This document shows positions 52,000-62,126 of a stretch of 64,000 nucleotides of DNA, piece by piece. The DNA lies in NCBI GenBank assembly GCA_029007295.1, contig JAQXHN010000043.1, forward strand, positions 1-64,000, in the 5' to 3' direction. Every line of letters begins with the position of its first letter. Positions within the stretch are counted from its first letter, which is position 1. The stretch comes from Clostridia bacterium. GTDB lineage: Bacteria > Bacillota > Clostridia > Oscillospirales > CAG-272. Made by a program: the position numbers and the translations under genes. The notes beneath the pieces are model-generated. The model was not told the DNA's origin and made no database searches. It saw only the letters and a list, made by a program, of their open reading frames with translations.

Positions 52000-53451
52000 A
52001 TGGACTTTGTGACAAAGGGCTGTGAGCCTGAAGGCGTTCTTCGGTATTTCGAGATGCTGTCGGCAATTCCGCGAGGCTCGGGAAATGAAAAGGCGGCGGC
52101 GGATTTTGTATGCGACTTTGCAAAGAGGCGTGGGCTTTGGTTTTACCGGGACAAGGCAAATAATGTGCTTATCCGAAAGGAAGCGACGGAAGGATTTGAG
52201 AATGTTGCGCCGGTAATACTGCAGGGTCATCTTGATATGGTATGTGAAAAAAATGCCCAAACGGAGCACGATTTTCTCACCGACCCTATTAAGGTTAGAA
52301 TTGAAAACGGCTGGCTTACCGCAGACGGCACTACCCTCGGTGCGGACGACGGGGCGGCGGTTGCCATGATGCTGGCGGTGCTGGATGACGCTTCAATAAG
52401 CCACCCGACACTTGAATGTCTGTTTACGACAGACGAGGAAAAGGGAATGACGGGCGCCAAGTCGTTTGATTACCGGTATTTAAAATCAAGAAGAATGATT
52501 AACATAGACAGCGAGGATGAAGGCGTTGCGGTTATTTCAAGCGCCGGCGGAGAGAAAACCGGCATGACGCTGGAATGCACCGGGGTCAGCGCAAAAAATA
52601 AATTTATGTCCGTGACGGTAAAGGGCTTAGCGGGTGGTCACAGCGGAAACGAAATAAATAAAAACAGAATGAACGCCGTTAAGCTGATGGGAGATTTGCT
52701 TTCCTATCTTTACGAAATTGAGCCCTTCGAGATATGTTTGATTTCCGGCGGAGGGCTTGATAACGCCATTCCCCGCGAATGCTTTTGCGTTCTGTCAGTT
52801 CTCGATGTGAATGTAACGAAAGAAAGAATTAAGCAATGGGAGCAGAGCGTAAGAGCTACGCTTACAAAGTCCGATAAAGCGTTCAGAGTTCTCGTATCCA
52901 AACACCGCCGCTTGGATTATATGCTCACATACAGGGATACTCACCGTGTTATTTCTCTTTTGGAGCTGTCCCCCAACGGAGTATTGTCAATGTCGCCTAC
53001 GGTTAACGGACTTGTTGAAAGCTCGTGCAATGTCGGCTCTGTGGCAACTGAGACGGACGGCGGCAAAATCACCGTAAGGACGCTTAATCTTTACCGCTCG
53101 TGCGTAAATTCCCTGCTTGATAAAACGGCTCGCTGTTTTGATACGCTTGCTTACCTTCTTGAATGTAAATCCGAGCATTCATCCCGTTATTCCGGCTGGC
53201 TGCCGAAGAGCGATTCGCCCCTGCAAGCGCTCTATCTTAAAACGTACAGGGCTCTTTTCGGGAAAGAAGCAAGACTCGAAGCAATTCATGCGGGACTTGA
53301 ATGCGGAATCATTTCATCGGCCATACCGGATATGGATATAATTTCGATAGGCCCCGATATGTGCGACATTCACTCACCCGATGAAAGAATGAGCATTGAA
53401 TCTCTCAACCGCACATATAAGCTCCTTTTGGGAATGCTTGCGGAAAAATAA
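52000..53451 (+). CDS. pepD: Aminoacyl-histidine dipeptidase (M20 family, PepD-like)
   Basis: VILQGHLDMVCEK, TTLGADDGAAVAMMLAVLDD, LFTTDEEKGMTGA, IHAGLECGI. Confidence 0.94.
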   Translation: MDFVTKGCEPEGVLRYFEMLSAIPRGSGNEKAAADFVCDFAKRRGLWFYRDKANNVLIRKEATEGFENVAPVILQGHLDMVCEKNAQTEHDFLTDPIKVRIENGWLTADGTTLGADDGAAVAMMLAVLDDASISHPTLECLFTTDEEKGMTGAKSFDYRYLKSRRMINIDSEDEGVAVISSAGGEKTGMTLECTGVSAKNKFMSVTVKGLAGGHSGNEINKNRMNAVKLMGDLLSYLYEIEPFEICLISGGGLDNAIPRECFCVLSVLDVNVTKERIKQWEQSVRATLTKSDKAFRVLVSKHRRLDYMLTYRDTHRVISLLELSPNGVLSMSPTVNGLVESSCNVGSVATETDGGKITVRTLNLYRSCVNSLLDKTARCFDTLAYLLECKSEHSSRYSGWLPKSDSPLQALYLKTYRALFGKEARLEAIHAGLECGIISSAIPDMDIISIGPDMCDIHSPDERMSIESLNRTYKLLLGMLAEK

Positions 53452-53512
53452 CCGTAAATAGTTACTTTTGTCCGGAAAAATCAAATTATTTCGGAAAATT
53501 ATCGCAAAACTA

Positions 53513-53541
53513 TTGCAATTTCGTAAAAAACGTGGTATAAT
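53513..53541 (+). promoter_or_regulatory. SigmaA-type promoter TTGCAA-N17-TATAAT
   Basis: Consensus -10, 17 nt spacer, 5' of rimP operon. Confidence 0.7.
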
Positions 53542-53557
53542 AACCGAAGATTAAGCA

Positions 53558-53582
53558 GGAGAGTGGTTGACAGCCACTCTCC
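53558..53582 (+). promoter_or_regulatory. rimP 5' leader hairpin
   Basis: GGAGAGTGG-TTGACAG-CCACTCTCC just after predicted transcription start. Confidence 0.6.
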
Positions 53583-53604
53583 GAGTTTTATGTAAGGATG
53601 AAAT

Positions 53605-54060
53605 ATGGGAAAATCAGCAAATAATATTGCAAATACCGTGAAAAAAGCGCTCGAGGGTGTGATAAACGATTTAGGATATCGCCTTTGGGATGTAGAGTAT
53701 GTTAAGGAAGCCTCCGATTATTTTCTTCGATTTACAATAGACAGCGACGAAGGTATTACGATAGAGGACTGCGAAAAGGTACACAGAACGATAGACCCCA
53801 TGCTCGACGAGCTTGACCCGATAGAGGACGCCTATCATCTTGAGGTTTCTTCACCGGGAGTCGAAAGAGAGATAAGAACGGATTTTCACCTTGAATTTTG
53901 CCAAGGCGAAAAGGTAGAGGCTAAGCTTTTCGCTCCGTTTGAAGGTTCAAAAAGCTATGTCGGTACTCTTGACGGCTTTGATGAAAATACAGTAACGGTA
54001 GGCGGCGTTGCAATACCCAGAGATAAAATATCCAAAATAAATACTGTTTTTGAATTTTAA
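53605..54060 (+). CDS. rimP: Ribosome maturation factor RimP
   Basis: LWDVEYVKEASDYFLRFTIDSDEGITIEDCEKVHRTIDPMLDE; YHLEVSSPGVEREI. Confidence 0.96.
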   Translation: MGKSANNIANTVKKALEGVINDLGYRLWDVEYVKEASDYFLRFTIDSDEGITIEDCEKVHRTIDPMLDELDPIEDAYHLEVSSPGVEREIRTDFHLEFCQGEKVEAKLFAPFEGSKSYVGTLDGFDENTVTVGGVAIPRDKISKINTVFEF

Positions 54061-54084
54061 TTAGTGAGGTAAAAAGGAAAAAAG

Positions 54085-55110
54085 ATGAACACCGAGTTTT
54101 TTGACGCACTTGATGCGCTTGAGAGAGAAAAAGGCATTCCCAAAGCATATATGATTGAGAGAGTCGAAGCGGCGCTGATCAGCGCATTTAAGCGAGACCA
54201 GGGCGGAAACAGCAATGTAAGAATTTCAATAGACGAAAACAAGAAGGATGTCAGAGTTTTCCGCTGCCTTGATATTGTTGAGCAGGTTGAGGATTCCGAT
54301 ACACAGATTTCTTTGGAGGACGCAAAGAAAATCAGCCGCAGAAATGTTCTCGGCGGCGTCTGTGAGATTGAATTAAAGCCGAAGAATTTCAGACGTCTCA
54401 GCGCTCAGACCGCAAAGCAGGTAATTATCCAGGGTATCCGTGAAGCCGAAAGGGGAATGATGATTAAGGAATACGAGTCCAAGCGCGAAGAGATCATCAC
54501 AGCAACGGTTCAAAAGATAGACCCCACAACAGGCAATGTAACTGTTGATACCGGCACAAGCTACGCTACACTTTTAAAGCAGGAGCAGATTCCGGGAGAA
54601 CAGTTTGAGGTGGGAGAGCATATCAGAGTATTTGTCATGGAGGTAAGAAAGGAGCAAAGAGGGCCCCTTGTTACCATTTCGAGAACGCACCCCGGACTTG
54701 TAAAGAGGCTGTTTGAGCTGGAGGTTCCCGAAATACAGGACGGTACCGTTGTAATTAAAGGTATAGTAAGAGAAGCCGGCTCCAGAACAAAGATGTCCGT
54801 TGAATCGAGAGACGAAAATGTTGACCCGGTAGGTTCGTGTATCGGTAATAAGGGAATGAGAATTGCCGACATCGTAAACGAGCTTTGCGGGGAAAAAATT
54901 GACGTTGTAAAGTACAGCGAGGACGCCTCCGAATACATTGCGTCTGCGCTCTCTCCCGCAACGGTTAAGAGCGTAACGGTAAATGAAGACAGAAGCGCAA
55001 GAATAATAGTTGACCCGGAGCAGCTTTCCCTTGCCATAGGTAAGGAAGGACAGAACGCCCGTCTTGCGGCCCGTTTGACCGGCTACAAGGTAGATATTAA
55101 AGTAGATTAA
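54085..55110 (+). CDS. nusA: Transcription termination/antitermination protein NusA
   Basis: EREKGIPKAYMIERVEAALISAFKRD; S1/KH: DPVGSCIGNKGMRIADIVNELCGEKIDVV; LAIGKEGQNARLAARLTGYKVDIK. Confidence 0.98.
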   Translation: MNTEFFDALDALEREKGIPKAYMIERVEAALISAFKRDQGGNSNVRISIDENKKDVRVFRCLDIVEQVEDSDTQISLEDAKKISRRNVLGGVCEIELKPKNFRRLSAQTAKQVIIQGIREAERGMMIKEYESKREEIITATVQKIDPTTGNVTVDTGTSYATLLKQEQIPGEQFEVGEHIRVFVMEVRKEQRGPLVTISRTHPGLVKRLFELEVPEIQDGTVVIKGIVREAGSRTKMSVESRDENVDPVGSCIGNKGMRIADIVNELCGEKIDVVKYSEDASEYIASALSPATVKSVTVNEDRSARIIVDPEQLSLAIGKEGQNARLAARLTGYKVDIKVD

Positions 55111-55126
55111 AAGGTAAGTGCGGAGA

Positions 55127-55420
55127 ATGAGTAAAGCTAATTCAAATATTCAGCAGAAAATAAAAAAGCAACCCATCAGAAAATGTGTCGGATGCAATGA
55201 ATCAAGATTAAAAAAGGAGCTTTGCAGAGTAGTCCGCACACCTGACGGAAATATTGAGCTTGACGATAAGGGAAAGAAATCCGGCAGAGGTGCATATCTT
55301 TGCAGAAAAGCTTCCTGTCTTGTTAAAGCCAAAAAAACAAAGAGATTGGAAAAAAATCTCGAATGCGAAATACCGGAAGAGATTTATAAAAGGTTGGAGG
55401 AAGAGCTTGCAAAGGAATGA
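55127..55420 (+). CDS. ylxR: YlxR/RnpM family RNA-binding protein
   Basis: KQPIRKCVGCNESRLKKELCRVVRTPDGNIELDDKGKKSGRGAYLCRKASC. Confidence 0.94.
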   Translation: MSKANSNIQQKIKKQPIRKCVGCNESRLKKELCRVVRTPDGNIELDDKGKKSGRGAYLCRKASCLVKAKKTKRLEKNLECEIPEEIYKRLEEELAKE

Positions 55421-55421
55421 T

Positions 55422-55781
55422 ATGACGGGTGAGAGTAAGCTTCGGGGTCTTTTGGGGCTCTCGTCAAGGGCGAGGAATTTACTCGTCGGAACCGAGCTTT
55501 GCTGCGACGGAGTGCGATCCGGAAAAGCGCATTTGGTGCTTGTTTCATCCGGAGCCTCTGCTAATACAAAAAAGAGAATCTTCAACTGTTGCACGTATTA
55601 TGAGTGTGAGATTGCCGAAATTCCGGTCAGTACGGAAGCTTTGGGAAAATACATCGGAAAGAAAAGAGCCGTAAGCTGTGTTGCGGTAACCGATGTTCAT
55701 TTTACAAAGGGTATGAAAAAGATATTAAGTAATACCGTTTTTAACGAAAGTAAAACGGATAAACGTTCTTCGGAGGTGTGA
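55422..55781 (+). CDS. ylxQ: Ribosomal L7Ae-family protein YlxQ
   Basis: LLGLSSRARNLLVGTELCCDGVRSGKAHLVLVSSGASANTKKRI; start placed at 55422. Confidence 0.9.
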   Translation: MTGESKLRGLLGLSSRARNLLVGTELCCDGVRSGKAHLVLVSSGASANTKKRIFNCCTYYECEIAEIPVSTEALGKYIGKKRAVSCVAVTDVHFTKGMKKILSNTVFNESKTDKRSSEV

Positions 55782-55784
55782 TAT

Positions 55785-58346
55785 ATGTTAAATCCTAAAT
55801 ACAAAATAAGTAATATGTCAAAGGAGTTCGGTATCAAGAGCAAGGAACTTGTTGATATTCTCGAAAAATACGGAAAAACCGGAAAAAGCCACATGGCTAC
55901 ACTTACACCGGAGGATTTCAACATCATTCTGAACGACCTGTCGCTTTCAAATCAGGTTGTAAAGATTGACTCTTATCTTTACGGTGAAACATATATTCCG
56001 TCAACGGCACCGAAGAAGTCCGTGGAAGCGGATAATGCTCCTTTGGAAAATCCTGTTCAGGCAAAGGAAGAAAAGACGGAACCTAAAAAAGAGGAAAAGC
56101 CTGCAAATAAAACGAACAATACTAATACTCATAATGCCGATAAGGCGCATAATACTCAAATTCCCGAAAAGAATAAGACCAAGGAACCTAAAAAGGAAAC
56201 GGGAAATCAGGCTCCGAGCCGGGATAATAACCCTCAGGAACAGAGAAAAAGACAGGATCAGAAGAAAAAGCAGCCCGCGCAGGCAAGACCCCAGATGCAA
56301 ATACTTAAGCCTACGCCCAAGCATACGGAAGCCGCTGTTTCCACACAGACAATCGACTCAAAGCAAAGAGAGGGCACAAGAGTTAAGTCCCGTATTGTAG
56401 ATACCCGTTCTTCTAACGTAGATCTTTCAAAATACGACGAGAGACTGGAACGTTACCGCCCCGATAAGGATTACGGAAACAATGTGCAAAAGCTGAAAAA
56501 GCAGAATTTCCGAGGTCAGGGAAAGGACAAGGGCAGAGGAAACAAGGAACGCCTTGCCATGGAAAAGCTTAAGAGACAGCAGGAGATGGCAAAGAAGCAG
56601 ACTCTGAATATCTCCTTGCCCGATGAAATTACCGTTTCCGAGCTTGCTTCAAGGCTTAAGGCTAAAGCCGCCGACATCGTAAAGAAGCTTATGCTGCTGG
56701 GAGTTATGGCGTCCATTAACGATACCGTAGATTACGATACGGCTTATCTTATTGCCGACGAGATGGGAGCAAAGATTACAAAGGAGGTTAAGGTAACAAT
56801 AGAGGAATCGCTCTTTGATACCAGCGAGGACAGCGAAGAATCTCTTGTTAAGAGACCTCCCGTCGTATGTGTAATGGGACATGTCGACCACGGCAAAACC
56901 TCCCTGCTTGACGCAATCCGTCATCAGAATGTCACGGAAGGGGAAGCCGGCGGTATTACACAGCATATCGGCGCTTATACCGTAAATGTCAACGGCGGAG
57001 ATATTACATTCCTCGATACTCCCGGACATGAAGCGTTTACTGCTATGCGTGCAAGAGGCGCTATGGCTACCGATATTGCGGTTCTCGTTGTTGCGGGCGA
57101 TGACGGTATTATGCCTCAGACGATAGAGTCGATCAATCACGCAAAGGCGGCGGGTGTCGATATTATTGTTGCAATAAACAAGATGGATAAGCCGACGGCA
57201 AATGCGGAAAACGTAAAATCTGAGCTTACGAAATATGACCTTGTTCCCGAAGAATGGGGCGGCGACGTTATATGCGTTCCCGTCTCGGCGCATACCGGTA
57301 TGGGTATTAACGATTTGCTTGAGAATATCCTTCTCATTGCCGAGGTCAAGGACTTCAAGGCGAACCCCAACCGCCGCGCAAAGGGCGTTGTAATCGAAGC
57401 AAAGCTCGATAAAGGCAGAGGCTCTGTTGCAACGGTATTGGTTCAGAGCGGTACTCTTCATGCGGGCGATACCGTTATTGCGGGTACATCGGTCGGCAGA
57501 GTCCGTGCAATGAAGAACGACAAGGGCGAGCTGATCAAGACGGCGGGACCCTCGGTGCCTGTCGAGATTATCGGCCTTTCCGAGGTACCTAACGCCGGTG
57601 ACGAATTCAATGCGGTAGAAGACGAAAAGATGGCAAGGGAGCTTGCCGAGCAGAGAAAAACCAAGGCGAAGAACGAACAGTTCAAGCTTAATTCCGCTGT
57701 CAGCCTTGACGCCTTGTTCGCCGCTATTTCCGACGGTGTAAAGGACTTTAACATCATTGTAAAAGCCGACGTTCAGGGCTCGGCGGAGGCTGTTAAATCA
57801 TCGCTTTTAAAGCTTACAAACGACGAGGTCAGAATCAACGTTATTCATACGGGCGTGGGCGGTATTACGGAAAGCGATGTAATGCTTGCAACCGCTTCGG
57901 GAGCGCTTATTATCGGATTTAATGTCCGTCCCGACAAGAATGCTCTCGAAATTGCGGAAAGAGCTTCAATCGAAATTCGCACATACCGTGTTATATACGA
58001 ATGCATTGAAGAGGTTACCAAAGCAATGAAGGGTATGCTTGCTCCCGAATATAAGGAGAGCCTGCTCGGTCATGCCGAGGTTCGTCAGACGATTAAGGTT
58101 CCCAATGTCGGTACTATTGCAGGCTCATACATCACAGACGGCAAAATCACGAGAAATGCACTTATCAGAGTTATCCGAGACGGTATTGTTATTGACGAAG
58201 ATAAGATTAAATCCTTAAGGCGCTTTAAAGATGATGTCAAAGAGGTCGCATACGGCTACGAATGCGGCGTAGGACTTGATCGCTTTAATGATATTCGGGA
58301 AGGAGATGTGCTCGAAGCCTACGAGATGGTGGAGGTTGAGAGATAA
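55785..58346 (+). CDS. infB: Translation initiation factor IF-2
   Basis: [60 protein letters not shown]. Confidence 0.98.
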   Translation: MLNPKYKISNMSKEFGIKSKELVDILEKYGKTGKSHMATLTPEDFNIILNDLSLSNQVVKIDSYLYGETYIPSTAPKKSVEADNAPLENPVQAKEEKTEPKKEEKPANKTNNTNTHNADKAHNTQIPEKNKTKEPKKETGNQAPSRDNNPQEQRKRQDQKKKQPAQARPQMQILKPTPKHTEAAVSTQTIDSKQREGTRVKSRIVDTRSSNVDLSKYDERLERYRPDKDYGNNVQKLKKQNFRGQGKDKGRGNKERLAMEKLKRQQEMAKKQTLNISLPDEITVSELASRLKAKAADIVKKLMLLGVMASINDTVDYDTAYLIADEMGAKITKEVKVTIEESLFDTSEDSEESLVKRPPVVCVMGHVDHGKTSLLDAIRHQNVTEGEAGGITQHIGAYTVNVNGGDITFLDTPGHEAFTAMRARGAMATDIAVLVVAGDDGIMPQTIESINHAKAAGVDIIVAINKMDKPTANAENVKSELTKYDLVPEEWGGDVICVPVSAHTGMGINDLLENILLIAEVKDFKANPNRRAKGVVIEAKLDKGRGSVATVLVQSGTLHAGDTVIAGTSVGRVRAMKNDKGELIKTAGPSVPVEIIGLSEVPNAGDEFNAVEDEKMARELAEQRKTKAKNEQFKLNSAVSLDALFAAISDGVKDFNIIVKADVQGSAEAVKSSLLKLTNDEVRINVIHTGVGGITESDVMLATASGALIIGFNVRPDKNALEIAERASIEIRTYRVIYECIEEVTKAMKGMLAPEYKESLLGHAEVRQTIKVPNVGTIAGSYITDGKITRNALIRVIRDGIVIDEDKIKSLRRFKDDVKEVAYGYECGVGLDRFNDIREGDVLEAYEMVEVER

Positions 58347-58361
58347 CCGAGGGTAACAAAA

Positions 58362-59303
58362 ATGGGGAAAAAGATAAGGGAGATTGAAGCGTTAAGCCGA
58401 GAGGAAATCTCCGAAATATACAAAGCATATGACCAAAAAAGACTGAAAAAGATATTCAAAAAGGAGGGCAGAAAAATTAAAACTCTGCCTCCCATCAGTC
58501 TTGTGTCGCCGTATATAATGGTAGAAAGAAACGAATCCAGTAATTTTTTCAAAGATAAAATAAATGTTGAGAAAATTGAGGATTATATTCACGAAAAGCA
58601 GAAAAACGGTATGCCGAATTTCTCTCTTATGCACGTACTTATTGCGTCATACATAAGAACCGTATCGCAAAAACCGGCAATTAACAGATTTATTCGAGGA
58701 CAGCGTCCTTGGGCGAGAGATCACATTGAGGTTTGCTTAACGATAAAAAAGGAAATGACGCTTGAATCACCCGATACCGTAATAAAGGCATACTTCAGAC
58801 CGGACGCAACCGTTTACGATGTGTATAACGAGTTTAATACAATAGTTGAGCAGTACAGAAATGAGCCCGGCGGAGAATTTGACGAAACGGCAAATTTTTT
58901 CCGTTTTATTCCCGGAGTATTTTTGAAATTTGTAATCCATATGCTTAAAACTCTGGATTATTTTAATTTGATGCCGAGATTTATTTCCTGGCTGAGTCCT
59001 TTTCACGGTTCTTTCTTCATTACTTCAATGGGTTCGCTCGGAATACCGGTTATATACCATCATCTGTATAATTTCGGTAATTTGCCCCTTTTTATGTCAT
59101 TCGGAGCAAAGTACAGAGAAAACGAGCTTGCCTCCGACGGCAGTGTAAAGAGAGTTCCGTATGTTGACTTTACGTTGGTTATGGACGAGCGTATTTGCGA
59201 CGGATTTTATTATGCCTCCGCATTCAGATATCTTAAGAGTGTTCTGCGCAATCCGAGCGTTCTTGATAATCCGCCGGAGGTAATTGTCAAGGATATAAAA
59301 TGA
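58362..59303 (+). CDS. 2-oxoacid dehydrogenase acyltransferase (CAT-like fold) catalytic-domain protein, stand-alone
   Basis: C-terminal VDFTLVMDERICDGFYYASAFRYLKSVLRNPSVL resembles E2 DHRxxDGa..a.fl..lk..le.P; GSFFITSMGSLGIPVIYHHLYNFGNLPLFMSFG. Confidence 0.65.
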   Translation: MGKKIREIEALSREEISEIYKAYDQKRLKKIFKKEGRKIKTLPPISLVSPYIMVERNESSNFFKDKINVEKIEDYIHEKQKNGMPNFSLMHVLIASYIRTVSQKPAINRFIRGQRPWARDHIEVCLTIKKEMTLESPDTVIKAYFRPDATVYDVYNEFNTIVEQYRNEPGGEFDETANFFRFIPGVFLKFVIHMLKTLDYFNLMPRFISWLSPFHGSFFITSMGSLGIPVIYHHLYNFGNLPLFMSFGAKYRENELASDGSVKRVPYVDFTLVMDERICDGFYYASAFRYLKSVLRNPSVLDNPPEVIVKDIK

Positions 59304-59416
59304 AAAAATATCGGGGGGATAACGCCAAATATTTTCCCGTAACGGAAAAATACAATTTGAATTTATACTGAATAATAATTTTGTGTTCGGAATAATTTAT
59401 TCGGGAAGGGAGTAAT

Positions 59417-60589
59417 ATGAAGACCGAATTTAAGGATAACATTTTCACCGTTTATCCGGAGGGAAGAATTGATTCGGCAAATGCCGAAGCAACGGAAGCC
59501 GAAATCAATAAAGCAAGAGAAGAAAATCCCGACGGCGAGCTTATTTTGGATTTAACAGCTCTTGAATATATTTCAAGCGCAGGACTGCGAGTCATATTAA
59601 GGCTTCGGAAAAAAGAGCCTTCGCTGAAGCTCATTAACGCTTCGAGCGAGGTTTACGACATTTTCGAGATGACGGGATTTACCGAGATGCTTCCCGTAGA
59701 GAAAGCGTACAGAAGACTTTCCGTTGAAGGATGCGAGGTTATCGGGCAGGGCGCAAACGGCAAGGTTTACCGTCTTGATCCTGATACTATAATAAAGGTT
59801 TATCTCAATCCCGACTCACTGCCCGATATTCACCGCGAGCGTGAGCTTGCAAGGCGAGCTTTTGTATTGGGAATTCCTACTGCCATTCCCTATGATGTTG
59901 TTAAGGTAGATAACGGATACGGTTCGGTATTTGAGCTGTTGAACGCAAAATCATTTGCAAAGCTTCTTAAAGCGGATCCCGACAGTATTGACAGCGTTGT
60001 TGATATGTACGTTGATTTACTGAAAAAAATTCATTCAACGCTTGTTAAGCCCGAAGATATGCCCGATATGAAGGAGCTTGCCTATGCTTGGGCGGAATAT
60101 CTTCGCGACTATTTGCCACCGGAAAAGGCGGATAAGCTTGTTTCTCTTGTAAAAGCGGTTCCGGACGATTTGCACATGCTGCACGGCGACTATCACATCA
60201 AAAACGTAATGCTCCAAAACGGCGAAGTACTGCTCATTGATATGGATACGCTTTGCCACGGACACCCTGTGTTTGAGCTTGCGTCCATGTACAACGCATA
60301 TTTGGGCTTTGCCGAGCTTGACCACGGTAATGTGGAGGCATTTTTGGGCATACCGTACGAAACAGCGACGAGTATTTGGAAAAAATCTCTTTCGAAATAT
60401 CTCGGAACAACAGATTCGGCAAAGCTTGCCGAGGTAGAAAATAAAGCGATGCTCATAGGATATACAAGGCTGATGAGAAGAAACATTCGCCGTCATGCCC
60501 TTGAAACAGAGCAGGGCAGAAAAGAAATCGAAACCTATAAAAATCACATTATCGACCTTCTCGATAAGGTTGACACATTAACGTTTTAA
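59417..60589 (+). CDS. STAS domain fused to APH-like phosphotransferase
   Basis: N-term STAS: ELILDLTALEYISSAGLRVILRLRKK; C-term kinase: HMLHGDYHIKNVMLQNGEVLLIDMDTLCHGHPVFEL. Confidence 0.88.
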   Translation: MKTEFKDNIFTVYPEGRIDSANAEATEAEINKAREENPDGELILDLTALEYISSAGLRVILRLRKKEPSLKLINASSEVYDIFEMTGFTEMLPVEKAYRRLSVEGCEVIGQGANGKVYRLDPDTIIKVYLNPDSLPDIHRERELARRAFVLGIPTAIPYDVVKVDNGYGSVFELLNAKSFAKLLKADPDSIDSVVDMYVDLLKKIHSTLVKPEDMPDMKELAYAWAEYLRDYLPPEKADKLVSLVKAVPDDLHMLHGDYHIKNVMLQNGEVLLIDMDTLCHGHPVFELASMYNAYLGFAELDHGNVEAFLGIPYETATSIWKKSLSKYLGTTDSAKLAEVENKAMLIGYTRLMRRNIRRHALETEQGRKEIETYKNHIIDLLDKVDTLTF

Positions 60590-60605
60590 AGATATGGAGA
60601 CTAAC

Positions 60606-60851
60606 ATGAAAAAGAAAGACATAGTGTGGCTTGAAAACGGCTGGACAATAATGCAGGAAGCAAATGCGCAAGAGCACATCCTTGAAATCAGCTGTCTTGC
60701 CGAGAACAAGAGTGTTGTGGAAATCAGAAAGCGCCATAACGACGGCGAGGAGGAAATCATCAAATCTAAAATAGATGATAATTATTCTCTTCCCATGCCG
60801 CTTGACGAATTCAGCAAGCTTTATATTAAGGATATGATTAGCTTTAAATAA
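60606..60851 (+). CDS. Small hypothetical protein (81 aa)
   Basis: Compact ORF just 3' of STAS-APH gene. Confidence 0.55.
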   Translation: MKKKDIVWLENGWTIMQEANAQEHILEISCLAENKSVVEIRKRHNDGEEEIIKSKIDDNYSLPMPLDEFSKLYIKDMISFK

Positions 60852-60886
60852 TCGTAACAGGGGTTGTTTTTATTGACAGCCCCTTT

Positions 60887-61774
60887 TCAGATTATTAAGG
60901 AAACAAAAAATGTAAAGAGTGCGAGTATTATTCCGGATAACAGCTTGTAAAGCGTAAAAAAACGAGGAAACACTTTATATTCGGTGCAAATTGCTTTTAA
61001 CTGCATAATAACGCATAAACCGGAAAAACCGACGGCAAAGGCGGAAATGCAGGCGGGAAAAAAGGCGGAAAGAAGGCAAGCGGAATTTACGCCGCAGCTC
61101 AATTCCGCAAGGGACATAACAACAGAAATTGCATACCTTGAAAAACCGAGGTTTGAAAGATAATTACCGATAAATTGCGCTGTCACCGAGAAAAAAATCA
61201 CAAAGGCGCAAATGTTAAAGGTGGGCTGAACAGAGCCTGTAATTGCATTGCAAAATGCCGTTGTAAACGGAATTTTGTCAGTGCATTTTTTATTTTTTGC
61301 AAAAAGCTTGCATTTCGGGAGAATTTGCGCCGTTACGGCTCCTGACAATATCTGCAAAAGGTAAATATTAACGCCTGTTTTTATATCGCCGAGAGAAGCG
61401 CCTATTACTCCCAAGCAAAAGGCGGGAGAGGCGTTGGTGCAAAGTATTATTGCCCTTTCAGCCTCGTTTTGCGAAATACCGCCCCGTTTATATTCGCGGC
61501 ATACAGCAATGCAGCCGGCGGGATAACCGCAGACAAGACCGATTATGTAAGCGGTAAAAAGATTTTCCGACAGGTGAAAAACGCCCCTGAAGACTCCGGA
61601 AAATATTTTAGAAGCAAAGGAGGATAAATCCGAAGAGGCAATTAAATTTCCCAATACCAAAAAAGGGAAAAGGCTCGGAATCAGCGAATAAATGCACATT
61701 TGAACTGAGTCCTTCGTGCATTGAATGCAAAATTCAGGGAAAATTATAAATACGGCGCAAAGAAAAACAATCAT
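60887..61774 (-). CDS. YlbJ-like sporulation/nucleoside-recognition membrane protein
   Basis: SLIPSLFPFLVLGNLIASS; IIGLVCGYPAGCIAVCREYKRGGISQNEAERAIILCTNASPAFCLGVIG. Confidence 0.7.
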   Translation of the reverse strand: MIVFLCAVFIIFPEFCIQCTKDSVQMCIYSLIPSLFPFLVLGNLIASSDLSSFASKIFSGVFRGVFHLSENLFTAYIIGLVCGYPAGCIAVCREYKRGGISQNEAERAIILCTNASPAFCLGVIGASLGDIKTGVNIYLLQILSGAVTAQILPKCKLFAKNKKCTDKIPFTTAFCNAITGSVQPTFNICAFVIFFSVTAQFIGNYLSNLGFSRYAISVVMSLAELSCGVNSACLLSAFFPACISAFAVGFSGLCVIMQLKAICTEYKVFPRFFTLYKLLSGIILALFTFFVSLII

Positions 61775-61871
61775 GACACAGTATGAAAATGAAGCAATTT
61801 TTCGATTATAAATAATACCACCCTCGCATATAGTTTTAAAACAATATATTAAAACAGAAAAGGAATATGCA

Positions 61872-62126
61872 ATGGATGCTTTGTCGGATTATCTGATTTC
61901 GTCAAGATGTGAAATAAATTCAGGAAGAAAGCTGATCGTATCGGGGTGCAAAAGAGTTGTAAAATATAATAACGATTACGTAAAAATAGCTCTTTGCGAT
62001 ATGGCAATCGAAATAGAGGGCGCCGATTTGTCCATCAAAAGCTATTTTGATACCGATATCGAGCTTTGCGGCGTAATTTACGAAATTCGCTTTACCGACA
62101 GGAGAAAAAACGATGGCAATACTTGA
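61872..62126 (+). CDS. yqfC: YabP/YqfC family sporulation protein
   Basis: SGRKLIVSGCKRVVKYNNDYVKIALCDMAIEIEGADLSIKSY; overlaps yqfD. Confidence 0.85.
   Translation: MDALSDYLISSRCEINSGRKLIVSGCKRVVKYNNDYVKIALCDMAIEIEGADLSIKSYFDTDIELCGVIYEIRFTDRRKNDGNT

Noticed and set aside
56649-57461. 270-aa antisense ORF within infB
   Set aside because: Mirror of the conserved IF-2 G domain; no independent support.
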